Below, piece after piece: positions 47,012 to 58,138 of a DNA stretch of 64,000 bases (positions within the stretch are counted from its first letter, which is position 1; every line of letters begins with the position of its first letter). Under the pieces are notes generated by a model that searched no databases, was not told where the DNA came from, and saw only the letters and a list, made by a program, of their open reading frames with translations. Source of the DNA: Utricularia gibba (Eukaryota > Streptophyta > Magnoliopsida > Lamiales > Lentibulariaceae); the NCBI GenBank assembly GCA_002189035.1, contig NEEC01000017.1, positions 496,001 through 560,000 on the forward strand, in the 5' to 3' direction. A program made the position numbers and the translations under genes.

Positions 47012-47634
47012 CTGCATGCGATCTCAGAGTATGAGATACGGAAAAGCGATTTCCGATTTTGCCACAATCTGATTCGTCCATCTGTTCCTATATGGATTCC
47101 CCCACACCTGCAACACATGGGATAGAACTTCCCTGTAAAATCCTTATCCATTTTTACCGGATTTGAGGGATACTTCACACCATATTTTAACCGTGGGTAA
47201 GTGCTCATTCGATAGTTTTAATTGTGATGACTTTTTACCTGTTAGTATTTACAGTGGCTTATGTATTATGTCTAAGGATTTACCCTCAACATAATGTGGA
47301 TAAACTTAACCCTGGGTAGTTCTTGACGTCTTGTTTAATTTTCACATGATCCATATTCATGCATGTATGTAACAGTGCCTTTTCCGGCCATTGGGAAGTA
47401 GGCAAATTTATTGTTTTACCCCTGATCCCAGTCGTCGGATCCCCATGATCGGATATTCATCCGACGGTTCACGCTCACTGTTCGTCACTGAGAACAGCTG
47501 AAAAAGCACACGGAAGTCGTTTTCTCTGCTCCGGCACGTAAATGGCCACCGTACAGAGAGACGGCCTCGCCAGCTGCTAGCCAGCCGCCGGTACATCTTT
47601 CTGGTTATTGTGATGTGCCACGTGCCAGGAACAG

Positions 47635-47642
47635 TATATATA
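47635..47642 (+). promoter_or_regulatory. TATA box of the bHLH gene
   Basis: TATATATA about 60 bases upstream of the ATG at 47702. It makes the in-frame ATG at 47615 an unlikely start. A CACGTG core lies just upstream at 47619-47624. Confidence 0.6.
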
Positions 47643-47701
47643 CATACGCGTGTGTACGAGAGACAAGCAGCACTGAACGTCGTTTCACGAGTCGGAGTTC
47701 A

Positions 47702-48481
47702 ATGGAGTTCCATAATCAACCGCTGCATCTCGGCGGCGGCGAAACGTCGGTAAGTCAATATACCGGCGCCGATGACGCTTATTTGAACGGCGATTACGCG
47801 AATGTCAGCTTCCGGTCGTTGCTTACCTACGGTTCTCTAAATAAGGAAGAGGAGATGCTGGATTCGCTCGAGGTTCCGACAACAGAACCCTCGACCGTCG
47901 CGATTTACGACGTCAACGTTTCGCCATTCGATTACTTTGCTGTGGCGGTGCCGCCACGGCTCCACTATCACTTTCCGGTAACCGATTTCGTCTCCTGTAA
48001 GCTACCTCTGAAAAGAGCGGCGGTTGATTCACCCAACCTCCACTCCGAAACGACGTCGTTCAACCAGAAACGTCGAAAGCGGCAGACGCTGAGCGAGAAG
48101 GCGAAGTCCCTACATGATCTGCTTCCGTGGGGTCAGAAAATGGATATCGCGACGGTTCTCGAATCGGCGTACAAATACATCAGATTCCTCCAGGCGCAGA
48201 TTAGCGCGCTTCAATCGATGCCATCGGAGGCCTGCTACACCTCCCCGAACGCCGGATCAACCATCCTGTGTGGTAATCTGGGGTTGCTGAACAGGCAACA
48301 ACTCCTCCAGGCGGTTGTTAACTCACAGGTTTCTCAGGCGCAACTTTTCTCCAAAAGCTGCTGCGTTCACTCCGTTGAACAGGTCCTTGGTCTGATGAAC
48401 AACGCAGCCGCAGAGAGCGAGGGTCTGTACCAGGAAATGCTGTTCGGTTCTTGTTACAGTTCCGATCTCTTCTTCCCCTGA
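47702..48481 (+). CDS. bHLH transcription factor (bHLH052/053/117-like)
   Basis: A 259-codon intronless ORF starting MEFHNQPLHLGGGE. The bHLH region at residues ~130-185 reads KRRKRQTLSEKAKSLHDLLP, WGQKMDIATVLESAYKYIRF and LQAQISALQ. The basic region lacks the His-Glu-Arg pattern needed for E-box binding (it has KRRKRQTLSEKAK), so it is an atypical bHLH that may act as a partner or bind other DNA. Helix 2 and loop (KMD.AT.L..AYKY..FLQAQ) match the small group I recall as bHLH52/53/117. The C-terminal half has no known domain. Confidence 0.85.
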   Translation: MEFHNQPLHLGGGETSVSQYTGADDAYLNGDYANVSFRSLLTYGSLNKEEEMLDSLEVPTTEPSTVAIYDVNVSPFDYFAVAVPPRLHYHFPVTDFVSCKLPLKRAAVDSPNLHSETTSFNQKRRKRQTLSEKAKSLHDLLPWGQKMDIATVLESAYKYIRFLQAQISALQSMPSEACYTSPNAGSTILCGNLGLLNRQQLLQAVVNSQVSQAQLFSKSCCVHSVEQVLGLMNNAAAESEGLYQEMLFGSCYSSDLFFP

Positions 48482-48875
48482 AACGCATCACGAATGGAGA
48501 GATGGCGTTTGAAGTGAATCTCGGTAGTGTTGCTCTCAACTGCGAATTCCCATGTTTTCAACAGTAAACATCAAACCAGATTTCCTGTGCATGAGTACAT
48601 CTTGAATTGGAATCACTTACCTAATTGGAATTTGAACATTACGCTTATTACAAAGTTTTTTTAAAATCACGATGATTAAAACCATGCTGTCTAAAGTCTG
48701 AGTAGTGGCAATATGATTTACTTTTGTTTCCAAAATTAGTAATTTATACCATATACTTTTATATTTATTTGCATATTTTGCTAGCTTTTCACATTTTAAT
48801 TGTACGCATACAATAAAACCTAAAAATTATGTTAATGTTAGATATTACCTGATATATGTATATTCAATTAATAAA
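48482..48875. other. 3' flank of the bHLH gene, AT-rich
   Basis: No further gene signal up to the LTR at 48876. Confidence 0.4.
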
Positions 48876-49280
48876 TATTGAATTTCCATGAGATGTTTGA
48901 TGAAGCAGCTGTTGGCACCAACAAGTTGCAACCAAAATGGGGAAAAGTCTAAGGCCACGTTACCCAAGAAGGAGAAAGAGGAAGCAGGCTGGGCTCTTGA
49001 GGGTGAAATAAGAAGCGGGTTGGACTCCGAAAGCCCATGAGCTGGTCAAAATGTACAGAAAGTCCAACTCACCCATTGCACTCCTCCTACATCTTTCAAT
49101 GACAGCCTACATAAGTATAGGTATAGTTAATGGTCATTAAATCCTTTTATATAAAAGGAATAATCTTATGTAAATATTGCAATAGGTAATAACTAAAAAC
49201 CAATATTTTATTCATAATTATGTTCCCCTACAAATATCTTCTCTTGAGTATTAAGATTCAAGGAAATTTACACTTTGTTA
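48876..49280 (+). repeat. 5' LTR of element 3
   Basis: Begins TATTGAATTTCCATGAGATG (TG worn to TA) and ends CACTTTGTTA. Direct match with 52990-53361, including AATGGTCATTAAAT and ATTCAAGGAAATTTACACT. Confidence 0.8.
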
Positions 49281-52200
49281 TGGTAAATCTAATATGAATC
49301 CAAGAAATACAAGCCTCCTTCATTTGTTACAATTCTTCAAACCAAAAATTCATATACATAAAAATCTGCATCTCTTGTCTATGACAATGAATATCACTCT
49401 TGCTCTTCCCACCTACGATGAAAAATATGCTTAAGAGTTTCGCACTTAATAGAAGAAAATGCGAAACTACTTTGGTGGGGTATAAATCGGTCAAAGATAA
49501 TCGGTCTCCAAAAAGGCTGCCGAAAGGAGTTTTGAAGGGATAATCGGTCTCCAGAGGGCTGACAACGACGGCCGTATGGCGCAAGCTGAAAAGCGTCCAA
49601 ATCATAGCAGAACGAGCGGCAATCATATGAAAAGTAAGGTCACAGTATCAGCACAAAAGGCAATCGACACCTGCAGAAAGGAGGATTTGGTTAGATCAGC
49701 CACCCTCCCAATAAATAGGAGAAGTTATGAAGAACAGCGCGGGGATTGAACCCGAAGTCTCCGGGCTTGTACCTTATTCCACCACCTCCGTCTGAAAAGG
49801 AATTCTTCCGGCGAGCTTCGACAGCTCTGTGGTTTTTTTCCGTCTTATGGCAGTTTCTACGTTAAAATCTCTGCCTACCCCGTTCCCATTAACCAAACCG
49901 AACAAAATCTCGATGACTCATCGAGAATGAACCCAATTTTTCCAATTAATTGTAAATGTAGGCTACATTTCGGTTTTCCCTCTTTGGTAGCCACATGCTA
50001 CATCAAAAAATTCACCTGAAGCTCTTGGCGAATCTACAACAAGTTGAGCTGCATACAAAGCCGACAGATGTTGGAGAAAAGGCATTCATTATTGGTTTTT
50101 CTAAAAACAACAAAATTGATAAAAAAAATATATGCCTACAAGCTGCCTACTCTTCAAGTCGCCTCCTTTGGCTCTCAAATTCAAGAAGAGACACCTACAT
50201 GTTGCTACTACAAGGTACCTATGCTTTGGAAAAATGATGATGGAATCCGACTACCACATGTATGCGTTCTATAATCAAAAGGAAGATATGGAGAAGATCT
50301 ACAATGTAAAAAAAGAAGGTGATGTCATAGGTTCACAAAAAATTGAGAGGAAAAAAAAAGAATTATTTATATCAATCTCTCTATTGACGGAATATCAAAG
50401 GTACTAGATAATGTAGCATTTAAAGTTATTGCAGAAGAGGAAACTGATATGGTTTACTCTTGGGCAGACATATTAACACTAAGAAAACATGCATAATTAC
50501 AGTCATATCCAATAAGAGAAATTGAACTTGGCTATTGAAGAGTGGTTGCACTAATCATATGACTTTTCTATATTTATTGGATATGCTCCTTTGATCTCTA
50601 GAAATATTCGTATTGTAGATGGAACAATCATATTGACTTTGAGACAAGGCATAGTAAAACTGGAGTCATTCACAAAGACCATCTATGTCAAAGATTTAAT
50701 TTATGTACCTATAGTGTCTCATAATCTGATTAGTCTAGGACAACTAGTGAGCAAGAAATTCTCTATTATATTAACTAAGGGCTCATGTATCATCTTTGAT
50801 CATGCAATAAACAAGATTATTAGGATACATATGTTGGATAGGGTATTTCCTCTCAATTTCTTAAGAGACAACTATGAAGCAAATCATATATGTCTCAGTG
50901 CAAGTTCTAAACAAAGCATACCGTTGTGGCATCAAAGATAGAGACATCACAATCAAATATCACTTATAAAAACTCTCAAGTCTAAGTTGATGTATAGAAT
51001 AGAATACCTTGCACTAGTGAAAGAAACTGTGAAATTTGTAAGTTGGAAAAATTGAGTAACTTACCTTTTGAAAGGAGTCATTGAATTTCCTCCACATTTC
51101 TAACGATCATCCATTTGGATGTCTGTGGACCAATAAATCCTATTACAAAAGATAAAAACAGATATTTTATACTATTCATTGACGACTATTCAAAGTTCGT
51201 ATAAATCTACTACATGAAAAACCAAAATTAGGTAATCTTTAAGTTCAAAATATTCAATTATGCAGTGTAAAATGAAAGTGGATGCAGAGTTAAATATATT
51301 TGTTCCGACGATGATGGAGAGTATGCATTGCATGAATTAAAGATGTTATGTGAGGAAAATGGATTACGCATCAGTTTATAGTACAGTATACTCTACAGAA
51401 AAATGGTGCAATACACAATCAAACAGTGTTAGACATAGTTTGATGTTTACTACTAGAAACGGGAGTACCTAAAAGGGAGAGACTGTGAATTCTATCGTAT
51501 ATCTACTAATTCTTATTCCCACTAGAGGCATTGATGAGTTCAAAATGTCTTATGAACTTAGGTTAGAAGGATTCCTACAATAGATTACTTGCAAATATTT
51601 GGGTGAATCCATTTTTGTCTTGTACCCAAGCCTCTAAAGAAGAAAGTTGGGTTAGAGAAGTCATATAGTATTTATGAGCTACATCATGACTTTAAAAGAA
51701 TATAGAATATCGTATCCCATTGAAGAAAAAATTATACTATATAGGCATATGAGTTTTGATGAAGTAGCCCTGGATTGGGTTTATGAACAAAGTACGCACA
51801 TTTTTAGTACCAGTAACATCCTTCTCAGCAAACATGTGCCTCAGATGGTTCCTGAATCGCACAAACCGAGTTATCTAGCCCTTATGTGATAGTCTAGTGC
51901 AATACATTTTGTGTAGCAAGAAATGAAACCGAAGAATGAAAACTCTAGGTCTAAAAATTTAAGCATACTGAGTTATACTATCTATGACTTCTTCGTACCT
52001 AAAAACCTGCCTACTCAACTTTCTAAATCTCAAAACAAACCTGTTGAAAATGTTGTTTCCCTTTGTAACACACCAATATCTGAAGGTGAGGGAAGTGGCA
52101 ATAACAACAATGATATTTTTAGTATTATATTTGAAAATACAAATCAAAAATAGGTGAAGAACATAAATGGAAACAAAGTGAATCTATCAAAAGAAAAAAA

Positions 52201-52989
52201 AATCAAGTCTCCCACATCTCAAAGTCAAGCCAATTCTACTAATTCTCAACAAATTACCCATCTACAAGAAGTTGAGAATGCAAATGAGGACATATCTTGG
52301 AATCTAGAGAGTGTCTTTGGCCAAGAGTATCTAAACAATATGAGAACAAAAGAATCCACTTCTGTTGAGGAATCTATTGGCACAATCAAAATTGAAGCAG
52401 GAACATGAACAAGCCCAAACTCCTAATCAATCACTTAATACAAATGGCATGAATGGTAAGAATTGAGACTTTGAAACTTATTTGTCTAAAGAAGAACCAA
52501 GGTATGGCATGGAAGAGGCCAATGAGATCAGCTCCTCATCAAATCTAGACCTAACAAAATTAGAAATCGATTCGGAATCACCAAACCCACCTGAATTTCT
52601 TTGAAAGTATCAAGTACATTCAAATAAAATTCCATGTGGTGAGAAACTACATCAAGTAGAAGTTAATCAAGTTCAAGCATATGTCAATCAAAAGACAAGT
52701 GGAATACATTTATCAAAACTGTTGTATCCCAAATAATTTCTTCAACTATGAGATAATTTGGGTCTGACACCTTTATTGACAATTCATGATGATATTGATG
52801 AAGCTCAACCAAGTTCTTTCATGAAAGATCTAAAGAATTCAAAGGCAGATAGATGTATTTCTTCTCTTGTAAATTTGCAAAATCAAACCCTAATTCAAAG
52901 GCTAAGTGAAGACAATTCAATCAAAGGAAGCTATAAACTACATACCTAAGTCCTTCCAAATCTTGACTACTTGCTTCATCACGAGGGGC

Positions 52990-53361
52990 TGTTGAATTCC
53001 CATGAGATGTCTAATGAAGCAGGTCTTCTCAACATGTACTAACCAAAATGAGGGAAAAGTCTTAAGCTGCAGGAAAATGAGAATGAGGAAGTGGGTTGGA
53101 TTCTAGAAGGTTCATGAGCTGTATGAAATCTACACAAGACGTAACTCACCCATTGCATTCTCGTATATGTTGCAACAGGAGCCTACACACAAGTATAGAT
53201 ATAGCCAATGGTCATTAAATATTTCTCTATAAAAAGAACAATTTTATGTAAATATTACAATGGGTAATAATCCAAAACAACATATTAACAAATATACAAT
53301 TTTGTTCCCTCACAAATATCTTATCTTGAGCATCAAGATTCAAGGAAATTTACACTCTTCA
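52990..53361 (+). repeat. 3' LTR of element 3
   Basis: Begins TGTTGAATTCCCATGAGATG and ends TTTACACTCTTCA, with proper TG...CA ends. Confidence 0.85.
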
Positions 53362-54430
53362 ATTTGATAGTCGACTTTTTTTATATCAAATTTTTTTTCC
53401 AAAAACAATTATTATGTTAGTTCATTATTATTATGCAATCAACAATCTTCTAAGGGGAGGTTGGGTATCACATCAATATGGAAAGAAATATAGCACTTCT
53501 TGCTAAATAATGGTAAAGATTTTCGATTGAAAAATGCATTATAGCAATATGAAGGAGACTTGTAGACTCAATTCATAAAGAGAGAGGAGGAATGAAGGCA
53601 GATAGAGGTACTCAATAGAAAATATTATGATCAAAGATTATAAGAGTGTGTATGTTTGTTTAATATAGAAAATTTATATTTAAAATTTGCACATAAGTCG
53701 TTGTTTGATTAACTAACATATATATCAATTTTATATATTTATATTTTGAGCATGTGGATGATATACATAAATGAGGAAACGGACTAATTATATCTATATT
53801 AGAGTACATTTTCTTATTTATACTCCTTTAAAAATTATTGCTATCTCTATTTTTACATATGAAACACTCTTATTATAATTGTGATTAAGGAGTTGGGTCA
53901 TCTAGATTATCTCTAGTATCAAGCGTGCAATGAAAAGTTAAGAATAAAGAAAAAATCAGATTTTGGTATGATAGACAGATATTAGAGACACTACTAATGA
54001 AAATATTTTTAAGGACTTAACAAATTATTATAAATAAATGAGCAATGGTTACTAAGATGGGAGAAATGAGGGATGACATGTAAGTGTAGAAAAGAACATG
54101 GATAACTTGGCTAAAAATCATAGAGTAACAAAATTCCAAATACTGCGTGAGCATTTGCAAGGAAGTGTTTTGAGTTTAGAAGATGATCTACCCATATAAA
54201 TATTAGAAATTGAAATTGTTAAATGGCATTGATCATTGTTACATGGCACTTGGACATGATAATGTGATGTGATATTTGAAGTTGAATGTGAGGATTACTC
54301 TAAAACAATAGAAAATTAGAAAGTACTCATCTTTTTAAATTTTTTTTAATAAAATTTGTATTATTTGTAATTCTTTTTAAAAATAAAATATTCTGATTTG
54401 ACAATAGTATGGGGAGTTGATATATCCAGT
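53362..54430. other. AT-rich intergenic DNA (contains MITE-like copy 2)
   Basis: No gene seen. The repeat is listed separately. Confidence 0.4.
53700..53882 (+). repeat. MITE-like repeat, copy 2 (3' truncated)
   Basis: Starts GTTGTTTGATTAACTAACATA and follows copies 1 and 3 (ATATCAATTTTATATATTTA, GAGCATGTGGATGATATACA, AAACGGACTAATTATATCTA), then similarity fades after about 53880. The terminal ACTATTAAACGA is missing. Confidence 0.5.
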
Positions 54431-55678
54431 TCAATTCAGACTCCTGGTTCTTTCATCCATCTGAACACACAAACAGACGCGCATATCAGATGCTGCCTCA
54501 TTCCCCAGCCTCGAGATAAAAAGGTTTACCTTAATAATGGCGGTTGTCTTCTCTATGCAAAGCAGCCTCTCCTTGGACAATTTGATGCTCTGCAGGGCGC
54601 TGGTGAGGAAGTGCTGGTAGGCCTCCACTTCGAACGGTGAATGAATGTTTTCCAGATTAGGCTCATAGTACCTGATTCATCCATAGCAGAGCGCATTCAA
54701 CAAGATTGGGGCGAATACGATGCGAAATGGGTCTGTTTACCAAGCACTCACGCAGCCAAAACTACCTACCTCTAAGCTAAAACACAGGTATCAGTATTAC
54801 CTCATCTTCTCAAGGGCCTCGTCTCGTCTGCGGTTGAGCTTTTCTAGTCTCTCTTCAAGGTCCTGAGGCGGAATCGTGGATGTTATATCTTGGTGCATCG
54901 GAAGTCAGTCGCAAGGTCGATTTGAAAAGAGTTTTACCTGGATTCTGAAGTTGCAGCAGTAGGGGTGATACATGTCGAGGAAGACAAGAACAGAAAAGTT
55001 TTTACTTGATGAAATCTTTACAAGATGTATCTCAAGAAATGGAATTGTTTACTTTGCAATCTTGTCCAGCATTTGGCCCTCGTGCTTTAGCTGCCTGAGC
55101 TTTTCGGACAGCATCTACAATACGAGGAAAAGAAACGACAACATTGCATTATACTTGCCAGGGTTTGAATGGAACAAGCAGTAGCTTACATTTGTCTGAT
55201 CAATGCGCCTGAAAGAGGAAGAAAACCGAATCAGGGCTACGTTGATGTGAAGAATATGCAATTATTCGACGTCAGAATTAAGAAGAAAAATGATAATAAA
55301 AGAAAGCGCCGGCTGAGATCCCGGAAAACATGCGTACCCTCCTCGGAGTTCGTCGGGCCGATTGACGAATCGCAGAAAAATATCCTCAACTCTGCCCGGA
55401 AGAAAAAAGAACAAAAAGGATTTGAATCAGTCATGTTTTCTCTATGGTAAAGTAAAGGTAGCAAAATTTAAGTCGAGATCATGGACTCCAGAACCTTCCG
55501 TCGGTGGCGAAGGAGGAGAGGCGTCCGGCGGGGAGAACATCATGAGAGCGACGTCGGTGTCGCAGAGGACGGCGAGTTCCCGGGATTTCTTGAGAAGGCT
55601 GTCCTTGCGCTTGATGAAGGCGACTTGGCGGCTGGCAGGGTTTTCGATCTTCTGCAAGGCAAGCTTCTTCCTGCCCAT
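54431..55678 (-). CDS. MADS-box transcription factor, MIKC*-like, multi-exon with microexons
   Basis: Exon 1 (55678-55495) encodes the MADS domain: MGRKKLALQKIENPASRQVA, KRKDSLLKKSRELAVLCDTD, VALMMFSP. Inferred exons follow: 55389-55338 (VEDIFLRFVNRPDELRG), 55208-55190 (19 nt, RIDQTN), about 55115-55040 (MLSEKLRQLKHEGQMLDKIA), a 7-nt exon at about 54939-54945, about 54863-54803 (DLEERLEKLNRRRDEALEKM), and about 54672-54431 (YYEPNLENIHSPFEVEAYQH). The VED-IF-R-VN-P spacer and weak K region fit MIKC* genes, many of which act in pollen. The last exon may end earlier at a GT near 54527. About 200 residues, shorter than most MIKC* proteins. Confidence 0.82.
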
Positions 55679-56291
55679 CGCAGAGTGGTAGATGATGCTG
55701 GAATTGCTTGTGGCTCCTTTATAGTAGGAAAACGCACGAAGGGAGAATCCAGAGAGAGTAATTTTGCAAAAAGAGATTAAGCAAGTTTGCCGTTTCTAAG
55801 TTGTAGGTCATAAATGTAGAATCCAGACCATAGAATTCCAGGCATGAATTGCAGTTAATTGTTATAAGAGATATTTTTGTTGTAGATTTACCCATCTGGT
55901 ACAAATATGATTTTTTTTTTCTCATTAGGGTTTTATGATATGGAACTATGTATTTAAATTAAGAATTCAATGAGGTATACATGAAATCAAAATATACAAG
56001 AATCATAAATCATATTATAAAAAATTAAATCTAAATGATTATTATTGATTTACTATTTTTTATATAATATACTTAATTATTTCAATTTTAAATTTATATG
56101 TGGTATTGATTGTTGTAATAATATGAACAAGTGCAGAAGGCTTATTTTGTGTTGCTAAGACAGATTCGCACTAGGAACTAAACTGCAATGTGAATGGTAC
56201 AATGACATGGGTGCTTGAGAGTTCACTCCATCTTATTGTGGCGATGGCGAGCGATAGATAATCACCGATCACCGGCCAGTATGTTGCGGTT
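55679..56291. other. Spacer between the MADS and glycine-rich protein genes
   Basis: The first part is the MADS upstream region. The rest is AT-rich. No other gene is seen. Confidence 0.4.
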
Positions 56292-57052
56292 TCAGTTACC
56301 TCCTCCCGGCCCTCTGCCTCCACCCGGTCCTCCGCCATAACCTCCACCTTGGCTCCCTCGGCTCCCCCCAGGACGTCCTCCTCCGTATCCACTGCCGGGG
56401 CCTCCTCCACCTTGACGGCCTTGACCTCCTCCTCCGTATCCACTGCCGGGGCCTCCTCCGCCTTGGCCTTGACCTCCTCCTCCATATCCAGTTCCGGGGC
56501 CTCCTCCACCTTGATGGCCCTGACCTCCTCCTCCGTATCCTCCGCCGGGAACTCCCCCGCCTGGGCCTTGACCTCCTCCTCCATATCCGCTGCCGGGACC
56601 TCCTCCTCCGTAACCGCTGCCGGGGCCTCCTCCTCCGTATCCGCTGCCGGGCCTCCTCCCCCGTATCCACTGCCGGGTCCTCCTCCGCCTTGATGTCCTT
56701 GGCCTCCTCCCCCGTATCCACTGCCGGGTCCTCCTCCGCCTTGATGTCCTTGGCCTCCTCCTCCGTATCCACCGCCGGGTCCTCCTCCTCCATAACCACC
56801 GCCGGGACCTCCTCCTTCGTATCCACCACCGGGACCTCCCCCACCATACCCGCCACCCGGTCCTCGGCCGTGTCCTCCACCAGGGCCGCCCCAAGGCCCT
56901 CTGCCGTAACGCCCCCAAGGTCCTCGGCCGTAACGCCCCCAAGGTCCTCTGCCATAACCGCCACCCCACTGATCAACTTCATTTCCATAACATTGTAAGC
57001 ATAACGCGAAACACAGTAGTAGAAGCAACATTGGAGCTCCACGCCATAACCC
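56292..57052 (-). CDS. Secreted glycine-rich protein, one apparent frameshift
   Basis: Cell-wall type glycine-rich protein. Start MGLWRGAPM (57052) is followed by a hydrophobic signal peptide LLLLLCFALCLQC ending near CYGNEVD. Then come three GRGPWGRY-type repeats and a long array of GGGYGGGGPG, GSGYGGGGQGHQ and GPGSGYGGGG units to the end GGGRGPGGGN. The frame changes at a GGG on the plus strand (56649-56651), where every sister repeat has GGGG. Restoring it gives one ORF of about 250 residues. A TATATA box lies at about 57108-57116 on the minus strand, which excludes the more upstream ATGs. Tyr-rich GGY repeats could be cross-linked in the wall. Confidence 0.88.
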
Positions 57053-57849
57053 CATTCTTCCCCGACACACTTATCCAACCCCACAAAACAAAGCTCATCA
57101 ATACAGTGATATATAAAAGAAGAAGAAGAAGAAGCAGTACGCAATAATGCAAATCTACTCATATTTTGATTTTATCCAACGACGTGGACGCACATGCCCC
57201 ATCACAGTTGTTCGGCAGCGCCATTAAATGGTTGTGGCGCCAGCCTGAGTACAGCCTCTGCTATGCCTCATTCATATCAGCTATTAGTCACACACACCAC
57301 AGTTAATTCTAAAAAAACAACACCCCAAACCCAAAAACTACTTCGTATTCACAAGTTGCACTGGGTGGCCATCCATCGACTGCGACTCTACATAAGATGA
57401 CAAAGATTACGCGACATAATCGGCTGTTAGTGCTGTGACTGAAGGAGATCCCAAAGAAGAAGACGTCAACAAAACTTAATATTATTTTGTTGATCTGAAG
57501 TAAATAGATTCATATTAATCTGGACGATGTTTGCACTTCCCTTAATTAATGAATTTTCATGGCTTATTCACTGAATTGCCTCTTTCAAGTATGAATAGTT
57601 CCCACTCTTTTTTATTACATTTCCCACGCAACATCAAAGAGCATGGGTAAAAGACTTTGAAAGAAATGAAAGATCTTACATACTACAATAAGATAAGAAC
57701 TTGATGTTAGATATTAAGATTTGAAATTTGTCTCTCTTTATATATTTTTTGGAACTTAATGCATCTATTTATATGCAAAGAATGTATATGCTATTTCTAT
57801 AAAATGAACCATTCTTTTGGCCATATATGTTTGGTTTGTCATGACTATT
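57053..57849 (-). promoter_or_regulatory. Upstream region of the glycine-rich protein gene
   Basis: TATATAT at about 57108-57116 (minus strand), followed in the transcript direction by the ATG about 56 bases on. A (GAA)n tract is at 57119-57134. 57140-57400 contains ORFs without recognisable products; the rest is AT-rich. Confidence 0.45.
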
Positions 57850-58138
57850 AGATTTAGACTGTGTTTAATTAGGTATAGAAGGTTTATAGATTTATATATA
57901 TACCATTGTTTGATTAATTAATATATGTATACTAGTCTTATATGATTATACCACTTACATATGCATTTTTTTAGCATATAGATGGTATATACACATGAAG
58001 AAGAAACTAATTATATATATATACTACTTACAGACTAAAACTTTTATTTTTGAATATCAAATATTATATATAATTGAGTATATATATACAATTACACTAT
58101 AGTTAAACATACTAATATACTACTATCAAACGACCTTT
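57850..58138 (+). repeat. MITE-like repeat, copy 3 (most complete)
   Basis: Contains ATTGTTTGATTAATTAATAT near the left and TACTACTATCAAACGA at the right, an imperfect inverted pair, with internal blocks shared with copies 1 and 2 (GATTATACCACTTACATA, ATTATATATAATTGAGTA). No ORF. Confidence 0.55.

Larger units (their letters stand above)
48876..53361 (+). mobile_element. Degenerate Ty1/copia retrotransposon (element 3)
   Basis: LTRs at 48876-49280 and 52990-53361. A primer-binding-site-like TGGTAAATCT follows the first, and a purine tract GAGGGGC precedes the second. Interior on the plus strand: gag scraps (about 50000-50540), GAG-pre-integrase/protease (50591-50940, LIYVPIVSHNLISLGQLVS, then PLWHQR), integrase core (51105-51900, IHLDVCGPINPITKD and FIDDYSKF) broken by many stops, then spacer to 52950. 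No reverse transcriptase or RNase H is found, so a large deletion removed it. 49300-49990 does not look like copia. Confidence 0.85.

Noticed and set aside
49738-49800. tRNA-like stretch on the minus strand ending CGGGTTCAATCCCCGCGCT
   Set aside because: A T-arm-like hairpin and possible acceptor end are present, but no matching 5' acceptor strand, D arm or anticodon arm can be folded upstream.
56349-56998. Plus-strand Ser/Thr-rich ORFs opposite the glycine-rich protein
   Set aside because: They are antisense shadows of the GGY repeat array; open frames there follow from its codon pattern.
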